DNA from: Photobacterium sp. DA100
GTDB lineage: Bacteria; Pseudomonadota; Gammaproteobacteria; Enterobacterales; Vibrionaceae
Assembly: GCF_029223585.1 (NCBI RefSeq)
Contig: NZ_CP119424.1
Coordinates: 558,001 to 622,000, forward strand
Reading direction: 5' to 3'
Length of the DNA: 64,000 nt
Under the pieces are notes generated by a model. It made no database searches, had not been told where the DNA came from, and was given only the letters and a program-made list of their open reading frames with translations. Below are positions 23,591 to 32,664 of the stretch, one piece after another (the stretch's first letter is position 1; each line of letters begins with the position of its first letter). The position numbers and the translations under genes are program-made.

Positions 23591-24418
23591 ATGGCCCAGG
23601 CGATGAGTCCAAAGATGGACCCAAAACAACTGTCTGTTGTGGGTAACGAGCTTGTCACCCCGAATATGATCCGTTTGACGCTTGGCGGTGAAGGGAGCCA
23701 CCATTTTTCTCAAGACAGTGTAGGCCAATATGTGAAGCTCCTGTTTACTGCTGACGGCGGCACGGATATCAGTGCGTTACCTGAGGGGCAAAGACCCATG
23801 ATGCGCACTTTTACGGTGTCGGGCTATCAAGCTGTTTCTGAGGGTGCTGCTGGCACGATAACGATTGATATTGCCAAGCATGAGTTAGCAGAAGTAGGAG
23901 GTGATATCACGCCAGAAATCGGTGGCTACGCCTCTCGCTGGGCGCTTAAAGCGCAAGCCGGTGACGCTATCTCTTTGGTTGGCCCGCGTCCGATACAAGC
24001 GATGCCTGTCGCAGCAGATCGTTTCTTGCTGGTGGCAGATATGACGGCGCAAACGGCCCTGCAAAGCAAACTGGCGTTGTTGCCAGCCAGTGCATCCGGC
24101 TATGTGGTCTTGGACGTACCGACAGTGGCTGATGTACAGCCTCTGGCGCTTCCTGAGGGGATGGAGCTAGTTGTTAATATCAGTGGCGACGGCTCGCTGT
24201 CCGATGGCGTCAAAGCACTAGCTCTGGATGGTACCGATTTGGCCGTGTGGTGCGCCTGTGAGTTCAGCGAAATGCGGTCGATCCGCAGTTACATTACTGC
24301 GGACAGAGGGGGGGATCGTAAAATGTGTTACTTCAGTAGTTACTGGAAGCAGGGTGTGACGGAGGATGGTCACAAGGTGCTTAAAAAACAGGATGCAGAG
24401 AAAGAGGCCCAAGGCTGA
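23591..24418 (+). CDS. Siderophore-interacting protein (ViuB-like, FAD ferric reductase)
   Basis: 275 residues. ATG 23591 has TTGGAG upstream; the longer frame starting at 23549 would run through the Fur box. The family's FAD-binding domain shows MIRLTLGGEG, then MMRTFTVSGY (the R-x-Y/F-T-x-R-like flavin site) and YASRWALKAQAGDAISLVGPR; the C-terminal domain has WCACEFSEMRSIRSYI and ends YWKQGVTEDGHKVLKK, typical of SIP/ViuB proteins. It reduces iron from internalised catechol siderophores in the cytosol. A shared bidirectional terminator separates it from the convergent importer operon. Confidence 0.92.
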   Translation: MAQAMSPKMDPKQLSVVGNELVTPNMIRLTLGGEGSHHFSQDSVGQYVKLLFTADGGTDISALPEGQRPMMRTFTVSGYQAVSEGAAGTITIDIAKHELAEVGGDITPEIGGYASRWALKAQAGDAISLVGPRPIQAMPVAADRFLLVADMTAQTALQSKLALLPASASGYVVLDVPTVADVQPLALPEGMELVVNISGDGSLSDGVKALALDGTDLAVWCACEFSEMRSIRSYITADRGGDRKMCYFSSYWKQGVTEDGHKVLKKQDAEKEAQG

Positions 24419-24426
24419 AAAGTGTG

Positions 24427-24452
24427 TTAAGGCGGCGAAAATGCCGCCTTAA
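24427..24452. terminator. Bidirectional terminator between SIP gene and vctC
   Basis: TTAAGGCGGC-GAAAAT-GCCGCCTTAA ten-pair stem between two convergent stop codons; only weak T-runs on either side. Confidence 0.7.
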
Positions 24453-24463
24453 TTGTAGGTGCG

Positions 24464-25225
24464 TCAAGAGCCGTAATACATACAGATACGGCTGCCATCG
24501 ACCTCTTGGATCTTGAATGGGATATTGTAGATATCTTCCATAATTGCCTGCTGGATGACTTCCTCTACCTTACCGCTCTTGATCACTTCGCCTTTGCGCA
24601 TCGCAACGATATTATCTGAATAGCAAGAAGCAAAGTTGATATCGTGGATCACGATAACAACGGCCTTGTTCATCTTGTGGGCAAGGCGGCGGATAGTCTG
24701 CATGATCTCCACCGAGTGCTTGATATCCAAGTTATTCAGCGGCTCATCGAGGAAGATGTAGTCGGTATCTTGTGCGACTACCATGGCAATGAACGCCATT
24801 TGGCGCTGGCCGCCACTGAGCTGGTCGAGGAACTTGTCCTGGATATGGGTGATATCCAGGTGCTCGAGAGCCTCATCGATAACGCGGTTGTCTTCGTTTG
24901 TCAGGCGGCCCTTGCTGTGGGGAAAACGGCCAAAGGCAACTAATTCACGAATGGTAAATCGCATGTTGATGTTGTTCGACTGGCGTAATACAGCCAGGCG
25001 CTTGGACAGCTCCTGGGTATCCCATTGCGAAAGCGGTTTGCCGGCGATAAGTACCTCTCCGGCATCGCTTTCTGTTAAGCGGCTGGCCATCGAAAGGAGA
25101 GTACTTTTACCAGCGCCGTTTGGGCCAATGATGGACGTTACTTCTCCTAATGGAAACAGGGCACTAGCCTGGCTAACCACCAAGGTATCGTTATATTTCT
25201 TAGAGAGTCCAGTTAACTTAATCAT
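24464..25225 (-). CDS. vctC: Iron-siderophore ABC transporter ATPase (VctC-like)
   Basis: 253-residue ABC ATPase with Walker A GPNGAGKST (about residues 34-42), Q-loop VLRQSNNINMR, signature LSGGQRQMAFIAM, Walker B DYIFLDEPLNNLD and the switch His in VIVIHDINFA. It powers uptake of a ferric siderophore through the two permeases encoded just upstream. The set closely resembles Vibrio vctPDGC and anguibactin fat genes, which import catechol-type siderophores; the exact siderophore cannot be read from sequence. It is the last gene of the four-gene operon. Confidence 0.9.
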   Translation of the reverse strand: MIKLTGLSKKYNDTLVVSQASALFPLGEVTSIIGPNGAGKSTLLSMASRLTESDAGEVLIAGKPLSQWDTQELSKRLAVLRQSNNINMRFTIRELVAFGRFPHSKGRLTNEDNRVIDEALEHLDITHIQDKFLDQLSGGQRQMAFIAMVVAQDTDYIFLDEPLNNLDIKHSVEIMQTIRRLAHKMNKAVVIVIHDINFASCYSDNIVAMRKGEVIKSGKVEEVIQQAIMEDIYNIPFKIQEVDGSRICMYYGS

Positions 25226-25231
25226 GATAAA

Positions 25232-26179
25232 TCAAAACTTGTTACGCATTAGAAGAAAGAGGAAGTAGCTGCCACCAACAAAGTTGATGATGACACTGAT
25301 GGTCGTATCGAAGGCAAAGACTTTTTCAATCAACCATTGGCCACCGACCAGAAGCACAACCGACAGGGTGCTGGCTGCCAGCATCAAGAAGCGGTGGTGG
25401 TAGCTCTGGAATAGCTGGCGGGTCAAGCTGACCACGATCAGACCGAAGAACAGTACCGGCCCCACCAAAGCGGTTGAGATAGCCACCATTAAGGTGATCA
25501 CCATCATGACCTGCATCGTGACCTTGTGGGTATCGACCCCTAGGCTTTTGGCATTGTCGGTACCCAGCCAGAACACATCGAGCTTATTGGAAAGCGTGTA
25601 CAGGTATGCCAAACAAAGACCTAGCGGTATCATCGACCAGTAAACCAGCTCACCATTGACGTTATTGAAGCTGGCAAACATGGTGTTTTGCAGGTTGGCG
25701 AACTCGTTCGGGTCCAGAATCATGGTAAAGAAGCTGGAAATGCTGCTGAACAAGCTACCGCAGACAATGCCAATCAACAGCAGGGTGAACACGTTGCTAT
25801 TTGCCCGGCGAAAATACAGGGTGAACAGCAACATGGAAAAGCCGCTCATGATTAATGTCGTGAGTAGGAAATTAATTTTCGCATCGGCAAACCACACACT
25901 CATGCTGCCGAACATCACCACGATAATGACCTGGATCATCACGTAGAGCGAATCGAAGCCGAGGATTGAAGGCGTCAGGATCCGGTTATTGGTAATGGTC
26001 TGGAATACCAGCGACGAAGTCGAAATCGCGATGGCCGCCAGTACAATGGCCATAATTTTCGGCAAGCGAAGCGAAAGGAAAAACTGATAGTTTTGGGCAT
26101 TGAGGCCTTGACCAATGAAGTAGGCAGTAATGAGCACTCCCAGTACCGCAAGTAGGGAAACTTTAATACTGTCACGCAT
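25232..26179 (-). CDS. vctG: Iron-siderophore ABC transporter permease (VctG-like)
   Basis: 315-residue FecCD/BtuC-type permease with about nine helices. Family marks are LRLPKIMAIVLAAIAISTSSLVFQTITNNRILTP near the N terminus and LVGPVLFFGLIVVSLTRQLFQSYHHRFLMLA near the C terminus (coupling helix region). It overlaps the previous permease gene by eight bases and is followed by the ATPase gene six bases on, so the operon is tightly coupled. Confidence 0.9.
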   Translation of the reverse strand: MRDSIKVSLLAVLGVLITAYFIGQGLNAQNYQFFLSLRLPKIMAIVLAAIAISTSSLVFQTITNNRILTPSILGFDSLYVMIQVIIVVMFGSMSVWFADAKINFLLTTLIMSGFSMLLFTLYFRRANSNVFTLLLIGIVCGSLFSSISSFFTMILDPNEFANLQNTMFASFNNVNGELVYWSMIPLGLCLAYLYTLSNKLDVFWLGTDNAKSLGVDTHKVTMQVMMVITLMVAISTALVGPVLFFGLIVVSLTRQLFQSYHHRFLMLAASTLSVVLLVGGQWLIEKVFAFDTTISVIINFVGGSYFLFLLMRNKF

Positions 26180-27131
26180 TGGATTTGTCCTTCAGAACCA
26201 GAGCAATAAAGACCGCACCGCCGAAGATACTGATGATCATCGAAATTGGCATTTCATACGGAAAGATAATTAAACGGCCAAGAATATCGCAGGCCAATAC
26301 CATCACCACACCCCAGTAGGCAGTCCATGGTAGGTTGCGGCGCATGTTGTCCCCCATAAAAATAGCGACCAGGTTAGGGACGATTAACCCTAGGAAAGGT
26401 ATCACCCCGACGATCATAACCACAGTCGAAGAGAGGATGGCGACAACCAATACACCGATAAAAACAATTTTCTGAAAATCCAACCCGATATTTTTGGCAA
26501 AGCTTTCCCCAACGCTGGCAGCGCTGAATTGACTCGCGTAGTAGTAGGCAACGATACAAGCTGGTAGGGCAAGGTAGAGATACTCATAGTTACCTTGCAG
26601 TACTGATGCGAAGTTGGCGACTGTCCACGCCGACATTGACTGCACCAGATCATAGCGGTAGGCAATGAAGGTGGTCATTGCAGAGATGACGTTACCATAC
26701 ATAATGCCGATCAGCGGTACCAAGACAGCATTTTTGAACTGTAACCGCTGCAGGAATTGGACAAACAGTAAAGTACCGATCAGCGCAAAAATCAGGATAA
26801 CCCCAAGGCTGATCCAACGATTGGCTCCGGCAAAGAAGACAATCCCCATGACATAGCCGAGCATTGCACAATCAATGGTGCCGGTTGTGGAAGGGGAGGC
26901 AAACCGATTCTGGCAGACTTGCTGCATGATTAAACCAGCGACACTTAAGCCCGCACCGGCCAGGCAGATAGCTAAAAGGCGAGGCAGGCGGCTAGCAAAC
27001 AGAATCGACAGGGTGTGCTCGTCTCCGGCAAGCAAGCTGTGCAGGTTAATATTGGCTACACCAATGAACACTGAGATAGCCGCGACTGGGAGGAGGGCCA
27101 GTACAGCCCAGAATAATTTTTTATTAGGCAT
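26172..27131 (-). CDS. vctD: Iron-siderophore ABC transporter permease (VctD-like)
   Basis: 319-residue FecCD-family inner-membrane permease. Visible are SRLPRLLAICLAGAGLSVAGLIMQQVCQNRFASPSTTG, the family's N-terminal motif, and VGVIPFLGLIVPNLVAIFMGDNMRRNLPWTA near the C terminus. It forms a heterodimer with the next permease. The gene follows the binding-protein gene by 36 bases. Confidence 0.9.
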   Translation of the reverse strand: MPNKKLFWAVLALLPVAAISVFIGVANINLHSLLAGDEHTLSILFASRLPRLLAICLAGAGLSVAGLIMQQVCQNRFASPSTTGTIDCAMLGYVMGIVFFAGANRWISLGVILIFALIGTLLFVQFLQRLQFKNAVLVPLIGIMYGNVISAMTTFIAYRYDLVQSMSAWTVANFASVLQGNYEYLYLALPACIVAYYYASQFSAASVGESFAKNIGLDFQKIVFIGVLVVAILSSTVVMIVGVIPFLGLIVPNLVAIFMGDNMRRNLPWTAYWGVVMVLACDILGRLIIFPYEMPISMIISIFGGAVFIALVLKDKSNA

Positions 27132-27167
27132 ATGAGAGTAACCCGGCTATCGCCGGGCTGAAATACA

Positions 27168-28091
27168 TTATTGAGTTGAAGTTACCGCTTTACGTGCATC
27201 ATCAATCATGATTTCTGTCGCGTTAGCACCCGCGATGGTGAGGTACCATGCACTTGGGTTAAGGAATACAACGCGGTTGTTCTTGTATGCCGGCGTGCTC
27301 TTGATCAGTGGGTTATCAAACAGCTGTTGCGCTTTGCCCGAGCTCTGGCCAATCGCGCTTTCGCGATCCAGAATAAACAGCACATCAGGCGCCGCATCGG
27401 CAATAAATTCAAATGAGATCAGGTTACCGTGCGGGTTCTGGCTGTCAGAAGCCCGGGCTGGCTTGAAACCGAACTCGTCAAATAGCACAGAGAAACGACT
27501 GACTTCACCGAACATAGAAATGTTGTTACCGCTGTTCATTACCGCCAGGGTTTTCAGACCTTTCTCCTGAACTTGCTTGCGCACTTCAGCCATCTCAGCT
27601 TCCGTGTCTTTAATCAGTTGCTCGGCTTCTGCTTCTTTGTCGAAGATCTTGCCCAGCATACGCCAGTTGTTCTTGGTGTCTTCCCAGTAGCTGCCGTTCT
27701 CGACGACGTGCATGACGGTCGGTGCTATTTGGGACAGGGTAGGATAGGCGTCGACCATACGGCTTTCGGCAATGATTACATCAGGCTTTAGGGTGAAGAT
27801 TTGCTCAAAGTTGGCTTCTTTCATGCTACCGATATGGGTCGCTTTCTCACTGTAATCACTAAGGTATTCCGGCAGCATGGTCGTTACTGCGCCAACAGGC
27901 TCGATGCCTAGCCGGTTCAGGGTATCAAGGCTTCCATGGCCGCCGACAACCACCACGCGCTGTGGTGTTTGCTCAAGGGTTGTCGTACCCAATGAGTGCT
28001 TCACGGTAATTGATTCAGCTAGCGCCGGGAAATTGAGAGTCATTGCTCCCACGAGAAGTGCGGATTTTAATGCGGTGGTAAAGCGAGTCAT
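27168..28091 (-). CDS. vctP: Periplasmic ferric-siderophore binding protein (VctP-like)
   Basis: 307 residues. A Sec signal ends near FPALAES, with no lipobox, so it is a soluble periplasmic receptor. The mature protein has the class III binding-protein layout: N lobe with TPQRVVVVGGHGSLDTLNRLGIEPVG and IFTLKPDVIIAESRM, a long connecting helix, and C lobe with AADAAPDVLFILDRESAIG and NNRVVFLNPSAWYLTIAGA. It resembles VctP/CeuE/YclQ proteins that bind catecholate or linear siderophores. A Fur-like site lies upstream; no TonB-dependent receptor gene is in the window. Confidence 0.9.
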   Translation of the reverse strand: MTRFTTALKSALLVGAMTLNFPALAESITVKHSLGTTTLEQTPQRVVVVGGHGSLDTLNRLGIEPVGAVTTMLPEYLSDYSEKATHIGSMKEANFEQIFTLKPDVIIAESRMVDAYPTLSQIAPTVMHVVENGSYWEDTKNNWRMLGKIFDKEAEAEQLIKDTEAEMAEVRKQVQEKGLKTLAVMNSGNNISMFGEVSRFSVLFDEFGFKPARASDSQNPHGNLISFEFIADAAPDVLFILDRESAIGQSSGKAQQLFDNPLIKSTPAYKNNRVVFLNPSAWYLTIAGANATEIMIDDARKAVTSTQ

Positions 28092-28147
28092 AACGAACCT
28101 TAAAAATCTAGATGCGGAAAGATAGCCAACAAATGCAATCTAATAAC

Positions 28148-28166
28148 AAATGAGAATTGTTTTTAT
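28148..28166. promoter_or_regulatory. Candidate Fur box upstream of vctP
   Basis: AAATGAGAATTGTTTTTAT keeps the TGAnAAT half-site of Fur operators and lies 57 bases before the vctP start codon. It is weaker than the site at 23551. Confidence 0.6.
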
Positions 28167-28235
28167 TGATATTACGCATGAAAAGTGAAAGATCAGAATG
28201 ACATTTACAATCTTTACAATTTTTTGTTCTGTCCA

Positions 28236-28269
28236 GAAAATAAAACAGGAGCCCAAGGCTCCCGTTTTA
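28236..28269. terminator. Terminator after dmsC (bidirectional)
   Basis: TAAAACAGGAGCC-CAA-GGCTCCCGTTTTA, a 13-pair stem with one wobble, between the dmsC stop and the vct promoter region; A/T-rich ends allow use from either side. Confidence 0.85.
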
Positions 28270-28293
28270 TTTAGTGCCGAATAGTAGCAGTAA

Positions 28294-29139
28294 TTATATG
28301 CCCACCGTCATGTGAAGGCCGTAGAAAATACCGCGGCCAACCAGCTCGGAGAGGAATACCAAGCCAAAGCTCACCACCATCACAGGTACGCCAGGCCGGC
28401 TGTTCATCAGGTTAGGGATAAACCACACTGCGAGTGCGCCAAGCAATAGACCGACACGGATAACCTGTAATTGAGCCATGTTAGGAATGAGCTCAGAAGC
28501 GGTGGTCACCGAAGTTTGAATATCCCCCAGCCCGATAAGCTGGCTGACCAAGGCTGTCAGGCTAATGGCAACCGCCAAAGAGCCAACAAATGGCAAAATA
28601 CGGTCCAGGCCTGCCATTTTGTGCTGGGCTCCAGTTAGCAGCAGATGGCCAAAGATAAGGCCAGATGTCAGCATCGTCATCACAAAGGCAATAGGGGTAT
28701 AAACCGTATTCCAGGTCGGTACCGTATCAAGCAGGTACAGTTTGATCATGGAGTACATAAAGGCGATACCCACTAGCATACCGGCAGCGAGCAACAGCTT
28801 GCGCAGCGCTTCGTTGCCTTTGTCCAGCATCTCCAGCAACCAGTAACCGCCACCAAGAGCAAAGAACACGCTGCCAGTGAAGATTTCATTGGATAGCCAA
28901 GAGCTACCCACCTGGTTGAGGGCATTGAAAGCACGCAGTGGGCTACCCAGATGCATGGTCGACGCGGCAAAACCCAGTCCCATCAGTACCCAGAGGAAGA
29001 ACATCGCTTGATGCAGGCGGTAGTTAGCGCCGACGCAAAGCTTGCCTTTCAGAATTACGCCACCGAGCAGCAGATAAGCACCAACTGCAGTTTGTGCCAG
29101 CACGGTAAATAGGATCAGGGGCCATTCATGCCAAGCCAT
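28294..29139 (-). CDS. dmsC: DmsC, DMSO reductase membrane anchor
   Basis: 281 residues with eight hydrophobic helices, the size and layout of DmsC. It anchors DmsAB and oxidises menaquinol. MAWHEWPLILFTVLAQTAVGAYLLLGG at the start and LGSPLRAFNALNQVGSSWLSNEIFTG (quinol-site region) are characteristic. It starts one base after the dmsB stop and ends the operon. Confidence 0.92.
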   Translation of the reverse strand: MAWHEWPLILFTVLAQTAVGAYLLLGGVILKGKLCVGANYRLHQAMFFLWVLMGLGFAASTMHLGSPLRAFNALNQVGSSWLSNEIFTGSVFFALGGGYWLLEMLDKGNEALRKLLLAAGMLVGIAFMYSMIKLYLLDTVPTWNTVYTPIAFVMTMLTSGLIFGHLLLTGAQHKMAGLDRILPFVGSLAVAISLTALVSQLIGLGDIQTSVTTASELIPNMAQLQVIRVGLLLGALAVWFIPNLMNSRPGVPVMVVSFGLVFLSELVGRGIFYGLHMTVGI

Positions 29140-29140
29140 C

Positions 29141-29758
29141 TTATACCTCCTTAGGGTTTGCTAGGAAACCGCTGTGATCGCCGGTTGGGCGGGCATGACG
29201 ATTTGGTTTAATGACAATGTTTGGTTTGGTCTTTAGTGACGACGGCAGTGGTGCGACATCAGCGTTGGTGCCGTATTTCTTACGGAGCTCGTCAATAGGG
29301 CCGAACTCCAATGCACGTAGTGGACAAGAGCCGACACAAATTGGCTCTAGGCCCTGGCCAACACGCTCGTAGCAGCCGTCACACTTGGTCATATGGCCTT
29401 TGTCGGCATCGTATTGCGGAGCGCCGTAAGGACAGGCCATAGAACAGTACTGGCAGCCGATGCAGACATCTTCGTTGACCACCACCAGGCCGTCTTCTTT
29501 GCGCTTGTGCATGGCGCCCGATGGGCAGACCTTGGCACAGGCCGGTTCGTCGCAATGGTTACAGGCGATGGAGAGGTAGTAGGAGAACACATCCTGTCGG
29601 AAGGTTTCGCCTTCTTTAATCCAGTTACCGCCGGAGTACTCGTAGACGCGGCGATAGTTGACGCCGACATCCAGATCTTTGTTGTCTTTGCACGACAGCT
29701 GACAGGTTTTACAGCCGGTGCATTTGCTTGAATCAATATAAAAACCGTATTGTTTCAT
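29141..29758 (-). CDS. dmsB: DmsB, DMSO reductase iron-sulfur subunit
   Basis: 205-residue electron-transfer subunit with four four-Cys clusters: CTGCKTCQLSC, CNHCDEPACAKVCP, CIGCQYCSMACP and CDGCYERVGQGLEPICVGSCP. Together they ligate four [4Fe-4S] centres passing electrons from DmsC to DmsA. The N terminus KQYGFYIDSSKCTGC is the family form. It lies ten bases after dmsA. Confidence 0.95.
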   Translation of the reverse strand: MKQYGFYIDSSKCTGCKTCQLSCKDNKDLDVGVNYRRVYEYSGGNWIKEGETFRQDVFSYYLSIACNHCDEPACAKVCPSGAMHKRKEDGLVVVNEDVCIGCQYCSMACPYGAPQYDADKGHMTKCDGCYERVGQGLEPICVGSCPLRALEFGPIDELRKKYGTNADVAPLPSSLKTKPNIVIKPNRHARPTGDHSGFLANPKEV

Positions 29759-29768
29759 GGTTTAAACC

Positions 29769-32210
29769 TTATGCCTTATTCACCAGTTGTACTTCCACCA
29801 AGTTGGTGTGCTGCGGGTTGCCTTTCGCCAGCGGACTAGGGCGCTGGGTGGTCAACACATTGATACAGCCGCCGTGATCGACCTTCTGGCCATCCGGGGC
29901 ATACCAAGCGCCTTCACTAAGGGCAACCACACCCGGCATCATGCGCGGGGTGACTTTGGCATTGATGTGCACTTCACCGCGGTCGTTGAAGATACGGATA
30001 AGGTCGCCGTTCTTGACGTCGCGTTGCTCAGCATCAACTGGGTTCATCCACATCTCTTGCGGTGCGGCTTCTTTGATAATGTCGACATTGCCATACGTCG
30101 AGTGGCAGCGTGCCTTGTAGTGGAAGCCCGTTAGCTGTAGTGGATACTTACTGCGGTTCGGATCATCCCAGCCTTCTGCGGTTGATACGTGGACTGGAAG
30201 CGGGTGGATAACGTCACCTTCAGGCAGTTCCCATTCCTTAGCGAGGTTGGCCAGGCGTTCCGAATAGATTTCCACTTTACCCGATGGGGTAGAAAGTGGA
30301 TTCTGCTCTGGGTTATCCCTAAAGGCTTTGTAAGCCACGAAGTGGCCGTTTGGATCGCGGCGCTTCACAATGCCTTGTTTCCTGACGGTTTCGAAATCAG
30401 GCAATGATGGATCGTTCTCTCTCGTTAACTTGTAGAGGTGCTCCAGCCAACCTTGCTGATCGCGACCTTCGGTGAATTCTTTCTCGATACCCAACCGCTT
30501 GGCGATTTCAGTACACATTTCATAAATGCCGCGCGCTTCGAATTGCGGTTCGATGGCTTTGTCGGCATAGATGAAGTAAGGCATGTTGGCAGCTTTGGTA
30601 TCCATACAGAAGTCGGCTTGCTCGGAGGTAGTCAAATCCGGCAGCAAGATATCGGCATACTTGGCCGATGAGGTCATGTGGTTGTCAATCACAACGATCA
30701 TTTCACAGGCTTTGTCGTCCTGCAGGATGTCATGGGTACGGTTGATGTCTGAATGCTGGTTGATCAGGCAGTTGCCCGCATAGTTCCAGATGAACTTGAT
30801 TGGCACATCGAGCTTGTCTTTGCCCCGAACACCGTCTTTGGTGGCTGTCATCTCAGGTCCACGCACAATCGCGTCGGTCCACAGGAACATGGAGATAGAG
30901 GTTTTAACAGGGTTTTCTGGGATCGGAAAGCGAACAAACGGGATATTGTAGTCAGATTCGCGGGCACCCGAGCCACCACCGTTGATCCCGAGGTTACCCG
31001 TTAGCAGCGCCAGCATGGCAATTGCGCGGGAAGCGATTTCACCGTTGGCGGTACGCTGCAGCCCCCAGCCTTGGAAGATGGCACAAGGTTTGGCTTGGCC
31101 AATTTCGCGAGCCAGTTTGACGATAATATCGACGGGAATACCGGTAATAGGCGATGCCCATGCTGGTGTTTTTTCTATGCCATCTTCGCCTTTGCCAAGA
31201 ATGTATGACTTGTAGTCAGAGTTGGCAGGGGCTGAGGCAGGCAGTGTTTTCTCATCGTAACCGACACAGTATTTGTCCAGGAAAGGCTGGTCGACCATGT
31301 TTTCGGTGATAAATACATGGGCTATGGCGGCGACCAATGCGGTGTCAGTGCCGGGGCGAATTGGGATCCATTGATCTTCGCGGCCACCTGCGGTGTCGTT
31401 ATAGCGCGGATCAATCATGATCATCTTGGCATTGGAACGCGCTTTGCTCTCCATCAAGTGGTGGATCAAGCCTCCGCCAGACATACGGGTTTCGGCCGGG
31501 TTATTGCCAAACTGGACAATTAGCTTGGTATTTTCCAAATCAGAGAAGCTGTTGTTGCTTGCCCAGCCGCCGTAGGTGTAATTCAGGCCAGCTGCGATTT
31601 GTGCGGTTGAGTAATCACCATAGTGATTTAGGTAGCCGCCAGACAGGTTCATCAGGCGGGCAATCAAAGTACCGCCCGGTGGCCAAGATTTGGTAACCGT
31701 GCCACCTAGCGTACCGGTACCATAGTTTAGGTATACGGCTTCGCTACCATAGTCTTTGCGGATACGGGTAAGGTTGTTGGCGATTTCATCGTAGGCTTCT
31801 TCCCAGCTGATACGCTTGAATTTGCCTTCACCACGTTTGCCAACCCGCTTCATTGGGTATTTTAGGCGGTCAGGATTGTATACCCGGCGGCGCATAGAGC
31901 GGCCACGCAAGCAGGCACGGACTTGATGGCTTCCGTATTCGTCATCACCGGTGTTATCGGTTTCAACCCATTTGATTTCGCCGTCAGCGACATGCATCCG
32001 CAATGGACAGCGACTACCGCAGTTCACGGTACAGGCACTCCAGACGATTTTTTCTTCGGACGGTGTCGTTGCCGCGGCAACAGGAGATGATTTAAAAGGT
32101 AGGGTAATACTACCGGCAACGGCTGCCAGCCCGCCTACCGCAGACGTGGATTTCATGAAATCACGACGGCTGAATGCAGGTGAGAGGAGCTGTTTGAGCT
32201 TTTTTTTCAT
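29769..32210 (-). CDS. dmsA: DmsA, molybdopterin DMSO reductase catalytic subunit
   Basis: 813 residues. A twin-arginine signal (SRRDFMKST) shows export of the folded Mo enzyme. The FS0 iron-sulfur site is CTVNCGSRCPLRMH with the later Cys in RACLRG; the molybdopterin region has YLNYGTGTLGGTVTKSWPPGG and SGGYLNHYGDYSTAQIA, very like E. coli DmsA. C-terminal blocks QLTGFHYKARCHSTYGN and HINAKVTPRMMPGVVALSEGAWY are the MopB C-terminal domain. It reduces DMSO and perhaps related S- or N-oxides in anaerobic respiration. Confidence 0.95.
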   Translation of the reverse strand: MKKKLKQLLSPAFSRRDFMKSTSAVGGLAAVAGSITLPFKSSPVAAATTPSEEKIVWSACTVNCGSRCPLRMHVADGEIKWVETDNTGDDEYGSHQVRACLRGRSMRRRVYNPDRLKYPMKRVGKRGEGKFKRISWEEAYDEIANNLTRIRKDYGSEAVYLNYGTGTLGGTVTKSWPPGGTLIARLMNLSGGYLNHYGDYSTAQIAAGLNYTYGGWASNNSFSDLENTKLIVQFGNNPAETRMSGGGLIHHLMESKARSNAKMIMIDPRYNDTAGGREDQWIPIRPGTDTALVAAIAHVFITENMVDQPFLDKYCVGYDEKTLPASAPANSDYKSYILGKGEDGIEKTPAWASPITGIPVDIIVKLAREIGQAKPCAIFQGWGLQRTANGEIASRAIAMLALLTGNLGINGGGSGARESDYNIPFVRFPIPENPVKTSISMFLWTDAIVRGPEMTATKDGVRGKDKLDVPIKFIWNYAGNCLINQHSDINRTHDILQDDKACEMIVVIDNHMTSSAKYADILLPDLTTSEQADFCMDTKAANMPYFIYADKAIEPQFEARGIYEMCTEIAKRLGIEKEFTEGRDQQGWLEHLYKLTRENDPSLPDFETVRKQGIVKRRDPNGHFVAYKAFRDNPEQNPLSTPSGKVEIYSERLANLAKEWELPEGDVIHPLPVHVSTAEGWDDPNRSKYPLQLTGFHYKARCHSTYGNVDIIKEAAPQEMWMNPVDAEQRDVKNGDLIRIFNDRGEVHINAKVTPRMMPGVVALSEGAWYAPDGQKVDHGGCINVLTTQRPSPLAKGNPQHTNLVEVQLVNKA

Positions 32211-32664
32211 AGCACGACATTCTCTATATTTTAGTTATCCACACTACTTTGGTGGTAGCGTTCTATCGTGATAATCAATTGGCTATCCGGGTTTAGTTTT
32301 GTTTTTTATCAATAAACGGTCCGGATTAATTCGATGGCAGTATAAAATGTGCAATAGTGTGATATTTATCATACAAATTTGAAAATGGTGATTTTTTCTT
32401 ACAAATCAGTATGGTGAATATATGGAGAGTAAATAAAATAATGTCTAGCCGATTATTGGAAGCGTATTAACAGAATAGGAAGTAATGAATTACTGCGATA
32501 GTAATGGAATATTGGTGTAACCATAAAAGTTTGTCCTAAAGCATATTTTCCGTGTTAGCCATCGGCTATCTTTTATCGAAAGTGTTGAATCGAAAACTAA
32601 AGTGGTTCTTCCTCTTTTGATTATGAAATTCGGAACCATTAGTTATAAATTTTGGGAGGTAACT
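32211..32664. promoter_or_regulatory. Divergent control region dmsA / torD
   Basis: 454 AT-rich bases without a supported gene, carrying promoters for dmsABC and for the chaperone operon. Besides the FNR/CRP-like site at 32358 it has a TGATAATCAA stretch (32270-32279). Confidence 0.6.
32358..32373. promoter_or_regulatory. FNR/CRP-like site
   Basis: TGTGATATTTATCATA: a perfect CRP half-site with a near-symmetric partner, also two bases from the FNR consensus TTGAT-N4-ATCAA. Anaerobic control by FNR would suit dms genes. Confidence 0.5.
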
